DNA from: Streptomyces malaysiense
GTDB lineage: Bacteria > Actinomycetota > Actinomycetes > Streptomycetales > Streptomycetaceae
DNA length: 64,000 nt
NCBI RefSeq assembly: GCF_000980885.2
Contig: NZ_LBDA02000034.1
Span: 1-64,000, forward strand
Reading direction: 5' to 3'
The translations under genes were made by a program, and so were the position numbers. The notes below the pieces were generated by a model that made no database searches, was not told the DNA's origin, and was given only the letters and a program-made list of their open reading frames with translations. Shown here in pieces: positions 52,773 to 64,000 of this stretch (its first letter is position 1; every line of letters starts with the position of its first letter).

Positions 52773-54044
52773 ATGGAAAGCTTCTCGCTGATCCTCGCGA
52801 TTGTGGTGGTTACCGCACTCGCGTTTGATTTCACGAACGGTTTCCACGACACCGCGAACGCGATGGCGACCACCATCTCCACCGGCGCGATGAAGCCGAA
52901 GCTCGCGGTAGCCATGTCCGCCGCCCTCAACCTGGTGGGCGCCTTCCTCTCCGTGGAGGTCGCCAACACGATCTCCAAGGGACTCGTCGACGAGAGCGGC
53001 ATCCGCCCCGAGGTCATCTTCGCCGCCCTGGTCGGCGCGATCCTCTGGAACCTGCTGACCTGGCTGGTGGGCCTGCCTTCCAGTTCCTCGCACGCCCTGA
53101 TGGGCGGTCTGATCGGCGCCGCCGTCGCCTCCGCCGGATTCGGCGCCGTGCACGGTGGTGTGCTGGTCACCAAGGTGCTGCTGCCCGCGGTCGCCGCGCC
53201 GGTCGTGGCGGGTGTCGCCGCGCTGGTGGCCACCCGGCTCTCCTACGGCGCCGGCACCAAAACGGAGGGCGAGGCGACCCGCAAGGGCTTCCGCGCCGGC
53301 CAGGTCGCCTCCGCCGCGCTGGTCTCCCTCGCGCACGGCACCAACGACGCGCAGAAGACGATGGGCGTCATCACCCTCGCGCTGATCGCGGGCGGCGCCA
53401 TCGCTCCCGGCTCCAACCCTCCCACCTGGGTGATCCTCTCCGCGGGCCTGGCCATCGCGCTCGGCACCTACATCGGCGGCTGGCGCATCATCCGCACCAT
53501 GGGCACGGGCCTGACCGATCTGGAGCCCCGTCAGGGCTTCGCCGCGCAGACCAGCGCCGCGACCGCCATCCTGGCCTCCTCGCACCTCGGCTTCTCGCTC
53601 TCCACCACCCACGTCGTCTCCGGCGCCGTGATGGGTTCGGGTCTCGGCCGCAAGGGCGGTGTGGTCCGCTGGTCCACCGCGACCCGGATGACCGTCGCCT
53701 GGGTGCTCACCCTGCCGGCCGCCGCACTGGTCGGCGCGGGCGCCGAGGCCGTCACCGAACTGGGTGACTGGGGCACCGCCGCGGTCGCCGTCTTCCTGGT
53801 CGCCGCGAGCGGCTGGATCTACCGGCTGTCCCGGCGCGAGGTCATCGACCACACCAACGTGGTCGCCGAGCCCGCCGCGGAGCCGTCCGGCGTGGTGACC
53901 ACCGCCATCGCCGCGGTGAGCCCCCCGCCCGCGGGCGCGATCACCGAGGACCTGACGGCCACCATCCCGGCCCCCGCACCGGCCTCGGCCGCCGAAGCGA
54001 CGGCCCCCGCCGCCTCCACGGCCCCGCCGGCCGCCACCGTCTGA
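52773..54044 (+). CDS. pitH2: Low-affinity phosphate transporter PitH2
   Basis: This 423-residue PiT-family inorganic-phosphate permease has about 10 helices. Signature blocks are DFTNGFHDTANAMATTISTGA near the N-terminus, SSSSHALMGGLIG, and the second repeat LAHGTNDAQKTMGV with FSLSTTHVVSGAVMGSG. PiT proteins carry metal-phosphate with protons. The C-terminal 70 residues are an Ala/Pro-rich tail. Expression should follow phosphate status through the PHO boxes upstream. A 75-residue membrane protein gene follows 30 nt later. Confidence 0.95.
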   Translation: MESFSLILAIVVVTALAFDFTNGFHDTANAMATTISTGAMKPKLAVAMSAALNLVGAFLSVEVANTISKGLVDESGIRPEVIFAALVGAILWNLLTWLVGLPSSSSHALMGGLIGAAVASAGFGAVHGGVLVTKVLLPAVAAPVVAGVAALVATRLSYGAGTKTEGEATRKGFRAGQVASAALVSLAHGTNDAQKTMGVITLALIAGGAIAPGSNPPTWVILSAGLAIALGTYIGGWRIIRTMGTGLTDLEPRQGFAAQTSAATAILASSHLGFSLSTTHVVSGAVMGSGLGRKGGVVRWSTATRMTVAWVLTLPAAALVGAGAEAVTELGDWGTAAVAVFLVAASGWIYRLSRREVIDHTNVVAEPAAEPSGVVTTAIAAVSPPPAGAITEDLTATIPAPAPASAAEATAPAASTAPPAATV

Positions 54045-54074
54045 CCCGAGCCCCGTTCACAAGGAAGCATCCCC

Positions 54075-54302
54075 ATGAAGATCGACTGGGCGGCCATCGG
54101 CTCCGTCTTCGGCGTCAGCCTCGTGTTCACCGTGGGCCTGGTGGTCCTGTTCACCCTCGGCGTCAACGGCCTGGCCCGGCGTGAGAAGGCCGCGGCCGAG
54201 GGCGGATCCGCCACGCTCGCCGTCACCGGTGCCTACGTCTGCTTCGCGGCCTGCGCGGCGGCGGTGGCGTACGGCATCCTCCTGATCGTCTCCAAGTCCT
54301 GA
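54075..54302 (+). CDS. Small membrane protein downstream of pitH2
   Basis: This 75-residue protein has two membrane helices (about 8-32 and 48-72) separated by a basic/acidic loop (ARREKAAAEGG). The ATG follows AAGGAAG. It is the second gene of the pitH2 operon and may be a transporter accessory protein. That role is inferred only from position. Confidence 0.8.
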   Translation: MKIDWAAIGSVFGVSLVFTVGLVVLFTLGVNGLARREKAAAEGGSATLAVTGAYVCFAACAAAVAYGILLIVSKS

Positions 54303-54308
54303 GCCGAC

Positions 54309-54349
54309 AGGCCCCAAGGCTCCCCTCCGCGCCCGCGGCAGGGGGGCCT
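54309..54349 (+). terminator. Hairpin terminator after pitH2 operon
   Basis: AGGCCCC pairs with GGGGCCT across a 27-nt loop and is followed by TTCGC. It separates the pitH2 operon from the B12 riboswitch. Confidence 0.5.
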
Positions 54350-54419
54350 TTCGCATGCCCGGCCACCCGTCGTGGTGTGGGAATCTGCACACTCCCGCAG
54401 GTCAACGGCAAGTTGACGG

Positions 54420-54565
54420 CCGTTCCGGGAGCGTGGTGGACTGCCCACGCCATGTACGGCAGCAGGAGAGGAAGCCGGTGCGAATCCGGCGCGGTCCCGC
54501 CACTGTCACCGGGGAAGAACCCCCGGGGAGCCAGGAACTCTCGCCGCCGGATCACGTCGAACCAG
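54420..54565 (+). promoter_or_regulatory. Cobalamin riboswitch
   Basis: This AdoCbl-type B12 riboswitch holds the B12-box region AGGAAGCCGGTGCGAATCC, then CGCGGTCCCGCCACTGTCAC, and the 3' element AGCCAGGAACTC. Upstream arms (GGAGCGTGGTGGACTGCCCACGCC) fit P2-P4 of the fold. It lies before cobD and should shut down the cob operon when coenzyme B12 is plentiful. The boundaries are approximate, and whether control is by termination or by hiding the ribosome binding site is not clear. An extra possible ORF lies between it and cobD. Confidence 0.9.
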
Positions 54566-54597
54566 GGCGCGGACACCCTGAGTGAGGACACGACGCC

Positions 54598-54657
54598 ATG
54601 CTCGGCTGCCCAAGTACCAGTACCAGGACCACTGTCGCGGTGACCACGGCCGGCTGA
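54598..54657 (+). CDS. Candidate 19-aa leader ORF before cobD
   Basis: A 20-codon frame starts ATG CTC GGC TGC and ends TGA four bases before the cobD ATG. Its start follows GTGAGGA at about 10 nt, a better ribosome binding site than cobD itself shows. The peptide is Thr/Ser-rich with one Cys and one Arg. If translated, it would couple riboswitch control of initiation to cobD. It may instead be chance sequence. Confidence 0.4.
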   Translation: MLGCPSTSTRTTVAVTTAG

Positions 54658-54661
54658 GCCG

Positions 54662-55624
54662 ATGGCCGCCGATCGCAGTTACGCGTACGGCGCCGCCGCC
54701 GGGCTTCTCGGCGACCTCCTCCTCGGCGATCCACGCCGCGGGCATCCGGTCGCCGCGTTCGGGCGGGCGGCCGCCGCTGTTGAGGGCGCGTTGTGGCACG
54801 ACCACCGCGGCTGGGGCGCGCTGCACACCACCCTGTGTGCCGGTGGCGCCGTCGCGCTCGGAGCGCTCGCCGCGGGCTTTGTGCGCCCCTCCCCCGCCGC
54901 CTCCGCCGCCCTGACCGCCGCGGCCGCCTGGGCCGTCGTCGGCGGCACCTCCCTCGCCCGGGAGGCGGACGCCGTCGGGACCGCCCTGTCGGCCGGGGAC
55001 ATCGAGGCGGCCCGCGCCCGGCTGCCGCATCTGTGCGGCCGGGACCCGCAGGCACTGGACGCCGACGGCATCGCGCGGGCCGTGGTCGAGTCGGTCGCCG
55101 AGAACACCTCCGACGCGGTCGTGGGCGCCCTGGTGTGGGGCGCGGCCGCCGGGGTGCCGGGGCTGCTGGGCTTCAGGGCGGTCAACACCCTGGACGCGAT
55201 GGTGGGCCACAGGTCCGCCAGGTACCGCCGCTTCGGCTGGGCGTCCGCGCGCCTGGACGACGTGGCCGGCTGGCCGGGGGCCCGGCTGACCGCCGTCCTC
55301 GCCGCCGCGGCCGGGCCCGACCCGCGCGGTGCCGTACGGGCGTGGCGCGCGGACGCCCGCCGGCATCCCAGCCCCAACGCCGGTCCCGTGGAGGCATCCT
55401 TCGCGGGCGCCCTCGGGGTACGCCTGGGCGGCACCCTCTCCTACGGCGGGCGCGTCGAGCACCGTCCCGTGCTCAACGGCACGACCGGACGGGCCGTACG
55501 GGTCCCCGACATCGGGCGGGCGGTACGGCTCTCCCGCCGTGTCGGCCTGCTCGCGCTCGGCACCACGGTCGCCGCGCGCCTCCTGGTCAGCTGTGTCAAC
55601 GGGCGGAAAGGACAAGGGAAGTGA
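54662..55624 (+). CDS. cobD: Adenosylcobinamide-phosphate synthase CobD (CbiB)
   Basis: This 320-residue membrane enzyme attaches aminopropanol (or its phosphate) to adenosylcobyric acid. The typical front GLLGDLLLGDPRRGHPVAAFG, HPSPNAGPVEASFAGALGVRLGG and VESVAENTSDAVVGALVWG are visible, with hydrophobic segments throughout. It is the first main gene of the riboswitch-controlled operon. Its stop overlaps the cobQ GTG (GTGA). Confidence 0.95.
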   Translation: MAADRSYAYGAAAGLLGDLLLGDPRRGHPVAAFGRAAAAVEGALWHDHRGWGALHTTLCAGGAVALGALAAGFVRPSPAASAALTAAAAWAVVGGTSLAREADAVGTALSAGDIEAARARLPHLCGRDPQALDADGIARAVVESVAENTSDAVVGALVWGAAAGVPGLLGFRAVNTLDAMVGHRSARYRRFGWASARLDDVAGWPGARLTAVLAAAAGPDPRGAVRAWRADARRHPSPNAGPVEASFAGALGVRLGGTLSYGGRVEHRPVLNGTTGRAVRVPDIGRAVRLSRRVGLLALGTTVAARLLVSCVNGRKGQGK

Positions 55625-57125
55625 ACGGTGGTCTGCTCGTCGCCGGCACCACCTCCGACGCCGGCAAGAGCGTCGTGACGGCGGGGATCTGCCGGTGGCT
55701 GGTGCGCCAGGGCGTGAAGGTCGCGCCCTTCAAGGCGCAGAACATGTCCCTCAACTCCTTCGTGACCCGTGAGGGCGCCGAGATCGGGCGGGCCCAGGCC
55801 ATGCAGGCCCAGGCGTGCCGGATCGAACCGACCGCGCTGATGAACCCCGTGCTGCTCAAGCCGGGCGGCGAACAGAGCAGCCAGGTGGTGCTGCTGGGCA
55901 AGCCGGTGGGCGAGATGAGCGCGCGCGGCTACCACGGCGGGCGCCGGCCGGCGCTGCTCGGCACGGTCCTGGACTGCCTGGCCGAGCTGCGCGGGCAGTA
56001 CGACGCGGTGATCTGCGAGGGCGCGGGCAGCCCGGCCGAGATCAACCTGCGCCGCACCGACATCGTCAACATGGGGATCGCGCGCGGCGCCCGGCTGCCC
56101 GTGCTCGTCGTCGGCGACATCGACCGCGGCGGCGTCTTCGCCTCCTTCTTCGGCACCCTCGCACTGCTCTCGCCCGAGGACCAGGAGCTGGTCGCCGGAT
56201 TCCTGGTGAACAAGTTCCGCGGCGACGTCTCGCTGCTGGAGCCCGGCCTGGAGATGCTCGAGGGCCTCACCGGACGGCCGGCGTACGGCGTGCTGCCGTT
56301 CCGGCACGGGCTCGGGATCGACGAGGAGGACGGCCTGCGTGTCTCCCTGCGGGGCGCGGTGCGGGAGTCGGCCGTCGCTCCCCCGCTCGGCGCGGACGTG
56401 CTGCGCGTCGCCGTGTGCGCGATCCCGCTGATGTCCAACTTCACCGACGTGGACGCGCTGGCCGCCGAACCCGGCGTCGTGGTGCGGTTCGTGGACCGCC
56501 CGGAAGAGCTGGCCGACGCGGACCTGGCCGTCGTCCCCGGCACCCGGGGAACCGTCCGGGCGCTGCGGTGGCTGCGCGAGCGCGGCCTCGCCGAGGCGCT
56601 GGCCCGCAGGGCCGCCGAAGGCCGGCCCGTGCTCGGCGTCTGCGGCGGCTTCCAGATCCTCGGCGAGCACATCGAGGACGAGGTGGAGTCGCGGGCCGGC
56701 GCGGTCCCCGGGCTCGGACTGCTGCCCGTGCGGGTGCGGTTCGCCCGCGAGAAGACCCTCACCCGGCCGTCCGGGCAGGCCCTCGGCGAGCCGGTCGAGG
56801 GGTACGAGATCCACCACGGCGTCGCCCGGGTCACCGGAGGCGAAGCCTTCCTGGACGGCTGCCGGGTGGGCGCGACCTGGGGCACGCACTGGCACGGCTC
56901 GCTGGAGTCGGACGGCTTCCGCCGGGCCTTTCTGCACGAGGTGGCCGCCGCCGCGGGCCGCCGCTTCGTGCCCGCGCCGGACACCTCCTTCGCCGCGCTG
57001 CGCGAGGAGCAGCTCGACCGGCTCGGCGACCTGATCGAACAGCACGCGGACACGGACGCGCTGTGGCGGCTCATCGAGTCCGGCGCGCCGCGAGGACTGC
57101 CCTTCATCCCACCGGGAGCGCCCGC

Positions 57126-57129
<4 letters not shown>
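55621..57129 (+). CDS. cobQ: Cobyric acid synthase CobQ
   Basis: This 502-residue glutamine-dependent amidotransferase amidates side chains b, d, e and g of adenosylcobyrinic acid diamide. The N-terminal dethiobiotin-synthetase-like ATPase starts LLVAGTTSDAGKSVV, and DIDRGGVFASFFGTL lies near residue 167. The C-terminal class I-type glutaminase has Cys341 in GVCGGFQILGE. It is coupled on both sides by 4-nt overlaps. Confidence 0.96.
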
Positions 57130-60832
<3,703 letters not shown>

Positions 60833-60836
<4 letters not shown>

Positions 60837-62830
60837 CCCCCTTTCCTTTCACGGCCGTTGTCGGCCAGGACGATCTGCGGCTCGCGCTGCTGCTGAACGC
60901 CGTGTCCCCGGCGGTCGGCGGTGTGCTGGTGCGCGGCGAGAAGGGCACCGCGAAGAGCACCGCCGTGCGGGCCCTCTCGGCGCTGCTGCCCGAGGTGGCC
61001 GTGGTGCCCGGATGCCGGTTCTCCTGTGATCCCGGGGCCGCGGACCCGGGGTGCCCGGACGGGCCGCACGAAGCGGGGCCGGGCACCGAACGGGCGGCGC
61101 GGATGGTCGAGCTGCCCGTCGGGGCCGCGGAGGACCGGCTGGTCGGGGCGCTGGACATCGAGCGGGCGCTCGCCGAGGGCGTCAAGGCCTTCGAGCCGGG
61201 CCTGCTGGCCGACGCGCACCGCGGCATCCTGTACGTGGACGAGGTCAACCTGCTCCACGACCACCTGGTCGACCTGCTGCTGGACGCGGCGGCGATGGGC
61301 GCCTCCTACGTGGAGCGCGAGGGCGTCTCGGTGCGGCACGCCTCGAAGTTCCTGCTCGTCGGGACCATGAACCCCGAGGAGGGGGAGCTGCGGCCGCAGC
61401 TGCTCGACCGGTTCGGGCTGACCGTGGAGGTCGCGGCCTCGCGGGAGCCGGACCAGCGGGTGGAGGTCGTCAGGCGGCGCCTCGCGTACGACGACGATCC
61501 CGACGGGTTCGCCGCGCGCTGGGCAGGCGAGGAGGCCGCCGTGCGCCGGCGTGTCGTCGCGGCGCGGGAGTTGCTGCCGCAGGTGCGGCTGGGCGACGCG
61601 GCGCTGCGGCAGATCGCGGCGACCTGCGCGGCCTTCGAGGTGGACGGCATGCGTGCCGACATCGTGATGGCGCGCACGGCGACCGCGCTGGCCGCGTGGG
61701 CGGGGCGGACGGACGTGCTCGCGGAGGACGTGCGGCAGGCGGCGCTGCTCGCGCTGCCGCACCGCAGGCGCCGCAACCCCTTCGACGCGCCCGGCCTGGA
61801 CGAGGACAAGCTGGACGAGACGCTGGAACGGTCCGCCGGGCAGGACGGGGAAGGCGACGACGATCCCGACGGTCCCGGTGGCGGCGGGCGGCCGGCGCCC
61901 GAGTCCGGTCCCGAGGGCGGCGGGGACGGCGCCGCGCCGCCGGAGGCCGGTGAGGGCGGGGAGCCGCAGCAGGCCGGCGCCGGCGCGGGCGAGCGGTCCC
62001 CGGTGGGGGCGGCCGAGCCGTTCCGGACCAGGGTGCTCAGCGTGCCCGGGATCGGGGAGGGTGCCGCCGGGCGGCGTTCCCGGGCGCGGACCGAGCACGG
62101 GCGGACCACCGGGGCGCGGCGGCCGCGGGGCGCGCTGACCAAGCTGCACCTGGCGGCGACCGTGCGGGCGGCGGCGCCGCACCAGCGGGCGCGCGGCCGG
62201 TCCGGGCCCGGACTGGTGATCCGCCGGGACGATCTGCGCCAGGCCGACCGGGAGGGACGCGAGGGCAATCTCGTGCTGTTCGTCGTGGACGCCTCGGGGT
62301 CGATGGCGGCCCGGCAGCGGATGGGCGCGGTGAAGGGCGCCGTGCTGTCGCTGCTGCTCGACGCCTACCAGCGGCGGGACAAGGTGGGCCTGGTGACCTT
62401 CCGGGGTTCCGGCGCGGACGTGGCGCTGCCCCCGACGTCCTCGGTCGACGCGGCCGCGGCGCGGCTGGAGTCGCTGCCGACGGGCGGCCGCACCCCGCTC
62501 GCGGCCGGGCTGCTCAAGGCGCACGAGGTGCTGCGGGTGGAGCGGCTGCGCGATCCGGCGCGGCGGGCGCTGGTGGTCGTCGTCACCGACGGCCGGGCCA
62601 CGGGCGGCCCCGAGCCGGTCGCGCTCGCGGGACGGGCGGCACGGCTGTTCGCGGCCGGAAAGGTCGCCTCGGTCGTCGTGGACTGCGAGTCGGGGCCGGT
62701 GCGGCTCGGGCTCGCCGGGCAGCTCGCGGGTGAACTCGCGGGCACGGCGGTCACGTTGGACGAGCTGCGGGCGGACTCGATCGCCGGGCTGGTGCGGGAT
62801 GTGCAGGGGACGTCGAGGAGGGCAGCGTAA
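60833..62830 (+). CDS. ChlI/ChlD-type chelatase ATPase (fused)
   Basis: This 665-residue AAA+ protein fuses ChlI- and ChlD-like parts. Walker A GEKGTAKS is at 35-42, Walker B GILYVDEVNLL near 131, and sensor region LLVGTMNPEEGELRPQLLDRFG. An acidic, Pro/Gly-rich linker (about 335-400) precedes a C-terminal VWA domain with MIDAS Asp486, Ser488 and Ser490 (DASGSM). Together with CobN it should form an ATP-dependent cobaltochelatase, an arrangement known in actinobacteria that lack CobS/CobT. The GTG overlaps the cobN stop; the TAA overlaps the cobO ATG by 1 nt. Confidence 0.93.
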
Positions 62831-63429
62831 TGCCGCAGGGACAGCCGAGTGTCGTGCCGGACGACGGTCTGACGACCCGTCAGCGTCGTAACCGGCCGCT
62901 GGTCGTGGTGCACACGGGGGCCGGCAAGGGGAAGTCCACCGCCGCGTTCGGGCTCGCGCTGCGGGCCTGGAACCAGGGGTGGCCCATCGGGGTGTTCCAG
63001 TTCGTCAAGTCGGCGAAGTGGAAGGTCGGCGAGGAGAACGCGCTGCGCGTGCTCGGCGCCTCCGGCGAGGGCGGGAGCGTCGACTGGCACAAGATGGGCG
63101 AGGGCTGGTCCTGGGTGCAGCGGGACGCGCAGATGGACAACGAGGAGAAGGCGCGGGAGGGCTGGGAGCAGGTCAAGCGGGACCTGGCGGCCGAGGCGTA
63201 CCGGCTCTACGTCCTCGACGAGTTCGCGTATCCGATGCACTGGGGCTGGGTGGACACCGACGAGGTCGTGGAGGTGCTGCGCGGCCGTCCCGGTACCCAG
63301 CACGTGGTGATCACCGGGCGGAACGCGCCCCGGAAGCTGCTGGACCTCGCGGATCTCGTCACCGACATGTCCAAGGTCAAGCACCCCATGGACGCGGGCC
63401 AGAAGGGCCAGAAGGGCATCGAGTGGTGA
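62830..63429 (+). CDS. cobO: Corrinoid adenosyltransferase CobO
   Basis: This 199-residue ATP:cob(I)alamin adenosyltransferase (CobA/CobO/BtuR type) has P-loop GAGKGKST at 30-37, VGEENALRVLG, and the C-terminal VITGRNAPRKLLDLADLVTDMSKVKHP typical of the family. It transfers the 5'-deoxyadenosyl group to the corrinoid cobalt. It is coupled to both neighbours by overlaps. Confidence 0.96.
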   Translation: MPQGQPSVVPDDGLTTRQRRNRPLVVVHTGAGKGKSTAAFGLALRAWNQGWPIGVFQFVKSAKWKVGEENALRVLGASGEGGSVDWHKMGEGWSWVQRDAQMDNEEKAREGWEQVKRDLAAEAYRLYVLDEFAYPMHWGWVDTDEVVEVLRGRPGTQHVVITGRNAPRKLLDLADLVTDMSKVKHPMDAGQKGQKGIEW

Positions 63430-64000
63430 CACCGTCGACGCCCCGGCTGGTCGTCGCCGCGCCCTCCTCGGGCAGCGGCAAGACCACCGTGGCCACGGGG
63501 CTGATGGCCGCGTTCGCCGCGCGGGGGCTCGCCGTGTCCCCGCACAAGGTCGGGCCGGACTACATCGACCCCGGGTATCACGCGCTCGCGACCGGGCGGG
63601 CGGGGCGGAACCTGGACGCGTACCTGTGCGGGCCGGAGCTGATCGCTCCGCTGTTCCTGCACGGGGCGCGGGGGTGTGACATCGCCGTGGTCGAAGGCGT
63701 GATGGGGCTGTACGACGGCGCGGCCCGGGAGGGCGAGCTGGCGTCCACCGCGCAGGTGGCGAAGCTGCTGGGGGCTCCGGTGGTGCTGGTGGTGGACGCG
63801 TCCTCGCAGTCGCGGTCGGTGGCGGCGCTGGTGCACGGATTCGTGTCGTGGGATCCGGAGGTGCGGATCGGGGGCGTGATCCTGAACAAGGTGGGGTCCG
63901 AACGGCACGAGGAGCTGCTGCGGGAGGCGCTGGAGTCCGTGGGGGTGCCGGTGCTGGGCGCGCTACGGCGGGCCCGGCCGGTGGAGACGCCGTCCCGGCA
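63426..64000 (+). CDS. cobB: Cobyrinate a,c-diamide synthase CobB (partial)
   Basis: The first 191 or so codons are present, and the gene continues beyond the window. CobB amidates the a and c side chains of (hydrogeno)cobyrinic acid. The visible part is the dethiobiotin-synthetase-like ATPase: VVAAPSSGSGKTTVATGLMAAF, then SPHKVGPDYIDPGYH and VVEGVMGLYDG. The C-terminal glutaminase domain is out of view. The GTG overlaps the cobO stop (GTGA), so it belongs to the same operon. Confidence 0.94.
   Translation, partial: MTPSTPRLVVAAPSSGSGKTTVATGLMAAFAARGLAVSPHKVGPDYIDPGYHALATGRAGRNLDAYLCGPELIAPLFLHGARGCDIAVVEGVMGLYDGAAREGELASTAQVAKLLGAPVVLVVDASSQSRSVAALVHGFVSWDPEVRIGGVILNKVGSERHEELLREALESVGVPVLGALRRARPVETPSR

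Overview
The window looks like chromosomal DNA of a Streptomyces species. It is GC-rich throughout and has many GTG starts and GAGG-type ribosome binding sites. It carries a chaplin gene, the small nucleoid protein gene gbn, an Rv1747-like FHA/ABC exporter gene, a PhoP-type pitH2 promoter and a B12-riboswitch cobalamin operon. From memory, the gene order matches the S. coelicolor core chromosome around SCO179x-SCO1852 (chpE, fabG-inhA, tyrS, gbn, pitH2, cob). Nearly everything is therefore conserved core, with little accessory DNA.

1-2.1 kb: the leader and promoter of an rRNA operon that reads leftwards out of the window come first. Next is a resident 3-methyladenine DNA glycosylase gene split in two by about 0.9 kb of foreign-looking DNA. 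That DNA carries a complete, diverged glycosylase of the same superfamily, in the same orientation and translationally coupled to the truncated N-terminal half. This is the most unusual locus in the window. A decayed tRNA-Met-like string lies beside the rRNA promoter.

2.1-23 kb: Spo0M, a PEBP protein, an HNH nuclease, an SPFH/NfeD membrane pair, a lone ABC ATPase, chaplin ChpE, a GAF histidine kinase with a NarL-type regulator, an SDR plus an orphan QueA-like protein, a secreted SLT-domain protein behind a structured leader, the FHA/ABC exporter, serB, a SixA-like phosphatase, an MFS transporter facing its FadR-type regulator, and the fabG-inhA fatty-acid reductases.

23-38.6 kb: a TldD/TldE metalloprotease pair, tyrS, small membrane and zinc proteins, moaA, a DUF485/acetate-type symporter pair, a secreted subtilase, a CoA-transferase with a palindromic operator candidate, a VIT-type transporter, a DnaQ-like exonuclease with a BRCT-like tail, and SURF1.

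38.6-52.6 kb: a GH15 trehalase-like enzyme coupled to an SDR lacking the usual catalytic Tyr/Lys, a five-gene Asp23/Gls24 envelope-stress cluster, an enoyl-CoA hydratase, gbn with a dense GATC cluster upstream, an ABC-F protein, a VOC protein, hydrolases, and a GH25 lysozyme.

52.6-64 kb: pitH2 behind PHO boxes with a small membrane partner, then a cobalamin riboswitch, a possible 19-residue leader ORF, and cobD-cobQ-cobN-chlID-cobO-cobB. The six cob genes all overlap by 1-4 nt. cobB runs off the right end.
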